DNA of 11,546 nt from Bacteroides sp. UBA1317 (GTDB taxonomy: Bacteria; Bacteroidota; Bacteroidia; Bacteroidales; Bacteroidaceae), in the NCBI GenBank assembly GCA_002307035.1, contig DBTL01000033.1, positions 1 to 11,546 of the forward strand, given 5' to 3'. This document shows positions 6,693 through 11,546 of this stretch, one piece after another. The notes beneath the pieces were generated by a model that made no database searches, had not been told where the DNA came from, and was given only the letters and a program-made list of their open reading frames with translations. A program made the translations under genes and the position numbers. Numbering within the stretch: position 1 is the stretch's first letter; the number at the start of each line of letters is the position of its first letter.

Positions 6693-8231
6693 ATGAGTAC
6701 ACTTCAAGGCCACCCTAAAGGGTTGTATCTGATCTTTGCCACAAGCACAGCCGAGCGCTTTAGTTATTATGGTATGCGTGCCATATTTATTCTTTTCCTT
6801 ACCCAAGCATTAATGTTTGATAAAGAACTGGCAACATCCGTATACGGAAGTTATACAGGCCTTGTTTATCTGACCCCACTGATTGGCGGATACATAGCCG
6901 ATAAATATTGGGGTATCAGACTTTCCATACGTTGGGGAGCAGTGATGATGGCAATTGGGCAGTTCTTGCTTTTTCTTAGTGCATCGATGCTTGATACCGT
7001 ACAGTTCTCCCATGGATTCATGTATAGCGGATTAGTATTACTTATTTTAGGGAATGGTTGTTTTAAACCCACTGTAGCTTCACTTGTGGGGCAGCTCTAT
7101 GAATCGGGTGATAAACGGATTGATTCTGCTTATACCATTTTCTATATGGGAGTAAATGTAGGCGCTTTCATGGCACCATTGGTCTGCGGATATTTTGGAG
7201 AAACAGGTAATCCTGAAGATTTTAAGTGGGGATTTCTAATTGCTGCTCTTGTCATTATACTCACAATTGTTATTTTTGAAACACAAAAGAATAAGTTTCT
7301 GGTTGGACCCAATGGAATGCCATTAGGGATAACGCCCGATGCTAAGAAAGAGATACGAGAAGAGTCCGTGATCTCATCTGTGCCATTGGTCAACACTCAT
7401 AAACTTCGCAACGTTCTTCTTTTGGCTCTACTTACGCTTGTTTTAGGCTTTTTATTCTATGAATGGCTAGATGGAGACTGGATTAGCGTTGGTATCTTTA
7501 CGGCCTGCATTATTTTCCCGATTACTATTTTGCTCGATGGATCATTAACAAAGATAGAGCGCGATCGTATCTTTGTAATTTATATCATTGCTTTTTTTGT
7601 GATATTTTTCTGGGCGGCTTATGAACAAGCCGGTGCTTCGCTGACTCTGTTTGCTGCCGAGCAAACGGATCGGGTTATTCTCGGATGGGAGATGCCTGCT
7701 TCGTGGATTCAATCTTTCAATCCTTTCTTCGTTGTTATATTGGCATATATCATGCCTACTTTCTGGGGTTTCCTTAGTAAACGAAAAATGGAACCTTCTT
7801 CTCCTTCCAAACAAGCAATTGGATTACTCTTGCTCTCTTTAGGGTATTTGTTTATCTGTTTTGGAGTGAAGGATGTGCAACCGGGAGTAAAAGTGAGCTT
7901 AATGTGGCTTACCGGGCTCTACTTTATACATACTATGGGCGAGATCGCTCTTTCGCCTATCGGTCTTTCTATGGTAAACAAACTTACGCCTGTACGTTTC
8001 GCCTCCTTAATGATGGGACTCTGGTACCTTTCAACTGCTACAGCGAATAAGTTTGCCGGTTTGTTAGGAGGCTTTTACCCCGAGGCTGGAAAGACAAAAA
8101 CTTTACTTGGTTTCCGTATTGAAACGATGTCTGATTTCTTTCTTATTTTTGTCATAATGTCAGGCATTGCTTCGCTCATTCTCTTTCTACTTTCGAAGAA
8201 ATTGCAGAAGATGATGCATGGAGTGGAATAA
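6693..8231 (+). CDS. Proton-dependent oligopeptide transporter (POT/PTR2 family)
   Basis: This is a 512-residue inner-membrane carrier that probably imports di- and tripeptides with protons. The family signatures are clear: ERFSYYGMRA (21-30), GGYIADKYWG (65-74), FYMGVNVGAF (150-159), FFWAAYEQAGASLTLFA (305-321) and MGEIALSPIGLSMVNKLTP (415-433), the last with the conserved Glu417. About 12 to 14 hydrophobic helices are visible, with a hydrophilic loop at about 200-238. The usual ExxERFxYY motif of helix 1 is changed: the first Glu is Ser18, while Glu21 and Arg22 remain. This may alter proton coupling. The gene is divergent from nnr and 40 bases before hpt, which has its own -7-like element, so cotranscription is uncertain. 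The family is firm; the exact substrate is not shown. Confidence 0.94.
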   Translation: MSTLQGHPKGLYLIFATSTAERFSYYGMRAIFILFLTQALMFDKELATSVYGSYTGLVYLTPLIGGYIADKYWGIRLSIRWGAVMMAIGQFLLFLSASMLDTVQFSHGFMYSGLVLLILGNGCFKPTVASLVGQLYESGDKRIDSAYTIFYMGVNVGAFMAPLVCGYFGETGNPEDFKWGFLIAALVIILTIVIFETQKNKFLVGPNGMPLGITPDAKKEIREESVISSVPLVNTHKLRNVLLLALLTLVLGFLFYEWLDGDWISVGIFTACIIFPITILLDGSLTKIERDRIFVIYIIAFFVIFFWAAYEQAGASLTLFAAEQTDRVILGWEMPASWIQSFNPFFVVILAYIMPTFWGFLSKRKMEPSSPSKQAIGLLLLSLGYLFICFGVKDVQPGVKVSLMWLTGLYFIHTMGEIALSPIGLSMVNKLTPVRFASLMMGLWYLSTATANKFAGLLGGFYPEAGKTKTLLGFRIETMSDFFLIFVIMSGIASLILFLLSKKLQKMMHGVE

Positions 8232-8245
8232 AAATCGTACTTTTG
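8213..8245 (+). promoter_or_regulatory. Promoter candidate for hpt
   Basis: TACTTTTG at 8238-8245 is a full TAnnTTTG match about 26 bases before the ATG. The -33 element is poor (GATG at 8213-8216, spacing 21). Its -33 part overlaps the end of the transporter gene. Confidence 0.45.
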
Positions 8246-8271
8246 CCCCATTATCATAAAACGTATTGGTT

Positions 8272-8808
8272 ATGAACACCATTAAAATAAAAGATCGACT
8301 ATTCTCCGTTTCCATCATGGAAAAGGATATTCTCAGAGAGGTGAAGCGTGTAGCAGATGAAATAAATAACGATTTAAAGGATCAAAATCCGCTGTTCTTA
8401 AGTGTATTAAACGGTTCGTTTATGTTTACTGCCGACCTGATGAAACATATTACCATTCCATGTGAGATTTCCTTTGTCAAGTTAGCCTCTTACCAAGGTG
8501 TATCGTCTACAGGAGCTATTAAGGAGGTGATTGGTATTAACGAAGATATAGCGGGACGCACTATCGTTATTGTAGAAGATATTGTAGATACGGGATTTAC
8601 GATGCAGCGTCTTATCGAAACATTGGGAACGCGCGGTCCGAAAGATATTCATATAGCTTCACTGCTTGTGAAACCTGATAAGCTGAAAGTTAAACTTGAT
8701 ATTGAATATGTAGCCATGAAGATACCAAACGACTTTATTGTTGGTTATGGGCTCGATTATGATGGCTATGGACGCAACTACCCTGACATTTATACGGTAG
8801 TAGAATAA
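8272..8808 (+). CDS. hpt: Hypoxanthine phosphoribosyltransferase
   Basis: This cytoplasmic purine-salvage enzyme joins hypoxanthine (and usually guanine) to PRPP to give IMP or GMP. The product is 178 residues, the usual bacterial length. The PRPP-binding motif VIVEDIVDTGFT lies at residues 99-110 with the acidic pair Glu102 and Asp103. Other family elements are SVLNGSFMF (44-52), the flexible-loop SYQG (73-76), the purine-site region IPNDFIVGYGLD (151-162) and the C-terminal GYGRNYPDIYTV (165-176). The ATG at 8272 is preferred over an in-frame TTG six bases upstream. The next gene, adk, starts 42 bases after the stop codon. Confidence 0.96.
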   Translation: MNTIKIKDRLFSVSIMEKDILREVKRVADEINNDLKDQNPLFLSVLNGSFMFTADLMKHITIPCEISFVKLASYQGVSSTGAIKEVIGINEDIAGRTIVIVEDIVDTGFTMQRLIETLGTRGPKDIHIASLLVKPDKLKVKLDIEYVAMKIPNDFIVGYGLDYDGYGRNYPDIYTVVE

Positions 8809-8820
8809 TAGGATTAGAAT

Positions 8821-8828
8821 TATTTTTG
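8821..8828 (+). promoter_or_regulatory. Possible -7 element before adk
   Basis: TATTTTTG fits TAnnTTTG and lies 22 bases before the adk ATG, but no convincing -33 element is seen at 19-21 bases upstream. In AT-rich sequence such an octamer can arise by chance, so adk may depend on transcription from hpt. Confidence 0.3.
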
Positions 8829-8850
8829 AATTATAATTTAAGTAAGAAAG

Positions 8851-9420
8851 ATGCTGAATGTTATTATTTTTGGTGCTCCCGGATCAGGAAAGGGAACACA
8901 AAGCGAACGTATTGTTGCAAAATACGGAATTAATCACATCTCTACGGGAGATGTTCTTCGTGCAGAAATAAAGAATGGTACGGAGCTTGGCAAAACCGCT
9001 AAAGGTTATATTGATCAGGGACAATTAATTCCCGATGCATTAATGATTGATATCCTAGCGAGTGTTTTTGATAGTTTCAAAGAGAGTAAAGGGGTTATCT
9101 TCGATGGTTTTCCTCGTACTATTGCTCAGGCAGAAGCTTTGAAAGAGATGCTTGCGGCAAGAGGACAAGCTGTTTCTGTAATGCTCGACCTGGATGTAGC
9201 CGAAGATGAACTAATGGCGCGCCTTATTAAACGTGGATTAGAATCCGGACGTGCCGATGATAACGAAGAAACCATTAAAAAGCGTTTGTTTGTTTATCAT
9301 TCACAAACTTCTCCATTAATTGACTGGTACAAGAAAGAAGGAGTATACCAACATATTACCGGATTGGGTACTATGGATGGAATCTTTGCTGATATCTGCA
9401 AAGCAATAGAAAAAGAATAA
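8851..9420 (+). CDS. adk: Adenylate kinase (short form)
   Basis: Adenylate kinase converts AMP and ATP to two ADP and keeps the adenylate pool balanced in the cytoplasm. The 189-residue product begins with the P-loop GAPGSGKGTQ (8-17), followed by the AMP-binding STGD (31-34) and the DGFPRT motif (85-90). The lid is short: residues about 124-146 (RLIKRGLESGRADDNEETIKKR) replace the long zinc-type lid, and no four-cysteine set is present. The C-terminal region has the usual VYHSQTSPLIDWYKKEG (148-164). It forms a purine-nucleotide pair with hpt, which also explains the presence of pgeF two genes further on. Confidence 0.97.
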   Translation: MLNVIIFGAPGSGKGTQSERIVAKYGINHISTGDVLRAEIKNGTELGKTAKGYIDQGQLIPDALMIDILASVFDSFKESKGVIFDGFPRTIAQAEALKEMLAARGQAVSVMLDLDVAEDELMARLIKRGLESGRADDNEETIKKRLFVYHSQTSPLIDWYKKEGVYQHITGLGTMDGIFADICKAIEKE

Positions 9421-9424
9421 TTTT

Positions 9425-9488
9425 TTAATAGCCAAGTATTGAGTTGGATATTGGAAACTCCTAATTCTACTTATTACTTGGCTATTAA
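9425..9488. repeat. 14-bp perfect inverted repeat in the adk-obgE gap
   Basis: TTAATAGCCAAGTA at 9425-9438 is repeated inverted at 9475-9488, with 36 bases between. Inside, GAGTT (9441-9445) can pair with AACTC (9456-9460), giving a branched hairpin. It begins 5 bases after the adk stop codon and ends 18 bases before the obgE ATG. There is no T-run on the downstream side, so it is not a standard terminator for adk; a leader element or RNA-stability hairpin fits better. No promoter octamer is seen for obgE in the gap. Confidence 0.75.
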
Positions 9489-9506
9489 TCTCTAATAACA
9501 AAAAGT

Positions 9507-10673
9507 ATGGCTGAATCGAATTTTGTTGATTACGTAAAGATATATTGCCGCTCTGGAAAGGGTGGTAGAGGATCTACGCACATGAGGCGCGAGAAGTATG
9601 TTGCTAACGGTGGCCCTGATGGAGGCGACGGAGGAAGAGGAGGCCATATTATTTTGCGCGGTAATCGGAATTACTGGACATTGCTCCACCTGAAGTATGA
9701 TCGTCATGCATTGGCCGGTCATGGCGGATCGGGTAGTAAGAACCGTAGTTTCGGTAAAGATGGCGAAGATAAAATAATAGAGGTCCCTTGTGGAACGGTA
9801 GTTTATAATGCTGAGACTGGTGATTATATCTGTGATGTAACAGAGCATGATCAGGAAGTAGTTTTGCTTAAAGGTGGTCGTGGTGGTCAGGGCAATTGGC
9901 ATTTCCGCACAGCAACACGTCAGGCACCACGCTTTGCGCAGCCGGGCGAACCAATGCAGGAGTTTACGATTATTATGGAACTCAAATTGTTGGCTGATGT
10001 CGGATTAGTAGGATTCCCGAATGCAGGAAAGTCTACTTTACTCTCGTCAATCTCTGCTGCCAAACCAAAGATAGCCGACTATCCGTTTACTACGTTGGAA
10101 CCGAATTTAGGTATTGTGCCTTATCGTGACGGGAAATCATTTGTAATGGCAGATATTCCCGGTATCATTGAAGGTGCAAGCGAAGGAAAAGGTTTGGGAT
10201 TGCGCTTCTTGCGACATATCGAACGTAACTCTTTGTTGCTATTCATGGTTCCTGCTGATAGCGATGATATTCGTAAAGAATATGAGATCTTGCTGAATGA
10301 ACTGAAAACATTCAACCCCGAGATGCTTGATAAGCAGCGAGTGCTTGCTGTTACAAAATGTGATATGCTGGATGAGGAATTGATGGCTGAAATAGAACCA
10401 ACCTTGCCCGAAGGCGTTCCTCATGTCTTTATCTCTTCATTTACCGGACTGGGTATTTCTACTCTGAAAGATCTCCTATGGGAAGAATTGAATAAGGAGA
10501 GTAATAAGATAGAAGGAATTGTGCATCGTCCCAAAGATGTAGCTCGTTTGAAAGAAGAACTTCGCGATATGGGTGAAGATGAAGATCTGGTTTATAAAGA
10601 TGGAATAGAAGAGGAGGAAGAAGAAGACGATCTGGATTACGAATATGATGACGAAGATTTGGAAGAGAAATGA
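9507..10673 (+). CDS. obgE: Obg-family GTPase ObgE/CgtA
   Basis: This essential GTPase binds the large ribosomal subunit and links ribosome assembly to guanine-nucleotide state, including ppGpp. Of 388 residues, the N-terminal Obg domain (about 5-160) shows the glycine-rich signatures SGKGGRGSTHMRREKYVANG (16-35), GPDGGDGGRGG (36-46), GGSGSKNRSFGKDGEDK (73-89) and KGGRGGQGN (122-130). The G domain (about 160-330) has G1 GFPNAGKST (169-177), G2 FTT (194-196), G3 DIPG (216-219), G4 TKCD (283-286) in place of the common NKxD, and G5 SS (310-311). It ends in a strongly acidic tail (about 356-388, with a run of six Glu) instead of the Gram-positive OCT domain. The stop codon overlaps the pgeF start (ATGA). 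The ATG at 9507 is the natural start. Confidence 0.97.
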   Translation: MAESNFVDYVKIYCRSGKGGRGSTHMRREKYVANGGPDGGDGGRGGHIILRGNRNYWTLLHLKYDRHALAGHGGSGSKNRSFGKDGEDKIIEVPCGTVVYNAETGDYICDVTEHDQEVVLLKGGRGGQGNWHFRTATRQAPRFAQPGEPMQEFTIIMELKLLADVGLVGFPNAGKSTLLSSISAAKPKIADYPFTTLEPNLGIVPYRDGKSFVMADIPGIIEGASEGKGLGLRFLRHIERNSLLLFMVPADSDDIRKEYEILLNELKTFNPEMLDKQRVLAVTKCDMLDEELMAEIEPTLPEGVPHVFISSFTGLGISTLKDLLWEELNKESNKIEGIVHRPKDVARLKEELRDMGEDEDLVYKDGIEEEEEEDDLDYEYDDEDLEEK

Positions 10674-11485
10674 TTTCGTTGACTAAAGATAAAGCGATGT
10701 TGGGATATGAACTGTTTAGTCCGTATCCCAACATCGCTTGTTTTGTAACCACCCGTAGTGGTGGATGCAGTTCCGATGCTTACGGAACATTTAATTGCTC
10801 ACCCTTCTCGGGTGATGAAGCGGAAAAGATAGCACGCAATCAACAGAAGTTGTGCTGCTCTCTCCCTCAATTTCCTCATGAACTGGTTATTCCTTTTCAA
10901 ACTCATGGCGTTGAAGTTCGTATCATAAATAAAGATTTTATTGAAGCAACAGACGGAGGTCGTCGTGAATTACTTCAGAGTGTAGACGCTGTTGTAACTG
11001 CGGAAAGAGGTTACTGCATTTGCGTGTCTACTGCCGATTGCATTCCCATACTTCTTTACGATCGGAAGAATGAGGTTGTTGCTGCTATTCATGCCGGTTG
11101 GCGAGGCACGGTGGGAGCTATTGTTACAGGAACATTGGGTGTGATGAAAGAGACTTTTGATTCCAATGGGCAAGATATTCTTGCTTGCGTGGGGCCCGGC
11201 ATCTCGCTACAATCATTCGAAGTAGGCGAGGAGGTTTATGATGCTTTTCGTAACAAAGGTTATGACATGCCGCGAATCTCGCAGTGGAATAATGAAACGG
11301 GAAAGCACCATCTCGACTTGTGGGAAGCAAATCGTATGCAATTGCTTGAGTTTGGGATACCTGCCGAGCAGATACAAGTGGCGGGCATTTGCACGTATAT
11401 CCATCACAATGAGTTCTTTTCGGCTCGCAGACTAGGCATTAAATCAGGCCGTATTTTATCCGGAATCATGTTGAACGACAAATAG
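10670..11485 (+). CDS. pgeF: PgeF/YfiH-LACC1 family protein (purine nucleoside phosphorylase / peptidoglycan editing factor)
   Basis: The family contains multicopper-like metalloenzymes, once called polyphenol oxidases, now known to cleave purine nucleosides and also implicated in removing wrong residues from peptidoglycan precursors. The 271-residue product holds the metal- and active-site set His79 (in FQTHG, 76-80), Cys124 (in STADC, 120-124) and His141 (in HAGWRG, 141-146), with GPGI (175-178) and a C-terminal CTYIHHNEFFSARR segment (241-254). The start at 10670 overlaps the obgE stop by four bases, which implies coupled translation; the ATG at 10697 (residue 10) also fits the family. A perfect 16-bp inverted repeat covers residues 8-23. 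The function fits the purine setting (hpt, adk). The family is firm; the physiological reaction in this organism is inferred. Confidence 0.93.
   Translation: MISLTKDKAMLGYELFSPYPNIACFVTTRSGGCSSDAYGTFNCSPFSGDEAEKIARNQQKLCCSLPQFPHELVIPFQTHGVEVRIINKDFIEATDGGRRELLQSVDAVVTAERGYCICVSTADCIPILLYDRKNEVVAAIHAGWRGTVGAIVTGTLGVMKETFDSNGQDILACVGPGISLQSFEVGEEVYDAFRNKGYDMPRISQWNNETGKHHLDLWEANRMQLLEFGIPAEQIQVAGICTYIHHNEFFSARRLGIKSGRILSGIMLNDK
10692..10739. repeat. 16-bp perfect inverted repeat inside the 5' end of pgeF
   Basis: AAGCGATGTTGGGATA at 10692-10707 is repeated inverted at 10724-10739 with a 16-base loop, and a G-U and a G-C pair extend the stem inward. It contains the in-frame ATG at 10697 and lies 19 bases downstream of the obgE stop. 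A weak T-rich stretch (TTGTTTTG) follows at 10738-10745, so it could serve as a terminator or attenuator for obgE as well as a translational control site. Confidence 0.85.
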
Positions 11486-11493
11486 AAGAAGTT

Positions 11494-11546
11494 ATGTATC
11501 AGATTACTGTATCACCAGAAATAAAGCTTGCTTGTTCTCATTTTGA
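11494..11546 (+). CDS. Start of a further gene, 3' end outside window
   Basis: An ATG at 11494, 8 bases after the pgeF stop and preceded by the purine-rich AGAAGAAG, opens a frame of 17 complete codons (MYQITVSPEIKLACSHF) that runs off the end of the window. The spacing suggests the same operon as pgeF. The ITVSPEIK...C start is reminiscent of B3/B4 (tRNA synthetase-like) domain proteins, but the visible part is far too short to decide. Confidence 0.6.
   Translation, partial: MYQITVSPEIKLACSHF

Noticed and set aside
9492..9902. A 136-residue minus-strand frame opposite the start of obgE
   Set aside because: It is a low-complexity antisense shadow of the glycine-rich Obg domain, with no recognisable motif and no promoter octamer.
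10459..10752. A 97-residue minus-strand frame whose start resembles the PgeF N-terminus (MLGY...YPNI)
   Set aside because: The resemblance is a mirror of the inverted repeat at 10692-10739, and the frame otherwise runs antisense through the well-supported obgE coding sequence.
1..11546. Mobile elements, CRISPR arrays, tRNA or rRNA genes, defence systems
   Set aside because: No direct-repeat arrays, transposase motifs, conserved RNA sequences or defence-type domains were seen; the genes are contiguous housekeeping functions with uniform base use.

Overview
The window is a compact, AT-rich chromosomal segment that looks like a member of the Bacteroidales, most probably Bacteroides. The evidence is the set of Bacteroidetes-type proteins (a DUF4831-like secreted protein, an LptE-type lipoprotein, an Obg GTPase with a long acidic tail and no OCT domain) and several intergenic TAnnTTTG octamers matching the Bacteroides -7 promoter element, with little Shine-Dalgarno signal before the genes. 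I see no mobile element, CRISPR array, rRNA or tRNA. No stretch longer than 300 bases lacks a gene.

Layout. (1) 1-2247, plus strand: a tight run of four genes, namely the 3' end of a sigma-54-type enhancer-binding regulator, an LptE-like lipoprotein, an uncharacterised protein with a C-terminal TPR-like segment, and secG. The junctions are a 14-base overlap and two 4-base gaps, and a strong terminator follows at 2268-2317. (2) 2408-3769, plus: a stand-alone MFS transporter with its own promoter. (3) 3814-3862: a bidirectional terminator separates it from the convergent minus-strand genes. (4) 3884-6560, minus: a DUF4831-like periplasmic protein, preceded in transcription by the bifunctional NAD(P)H-hydrate repair enzyme. 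(5) 6587-6655: a divergent promoter region. (6) 6693-11546, plus: a POT/PTR2 peptide transporter, hpt, adk, obgE, pgeF and the first codons of one further gene.

Functionally these are mostly housekeeping genes. The first group serves envelope biogenesis (LPS export and Sec secretion) and is linked to a transcriptional regulator. The last group joins purine and adenylate metabolism (hpt, adk, pgeF) with a GTPase that senses guanine nucleotides (obgE), beside a peptide transporter; the nnr enzyme repairs damaged NAD(P)H.

I found no convincing new multi-gene system. The best unexplained signals are two long perfect inverted repeats on either side of obgE: a 14-bp stem in the adk-obgE gap, and a 16-bp stem inside the first codons of pgeF that overlaps an alternative pgeF start codon. 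Further points of interest are the unstudied TPR-like protein between lptE and secG, and a peptide transporter lacking the first glutamate of the ExxER proton-coupling motif.
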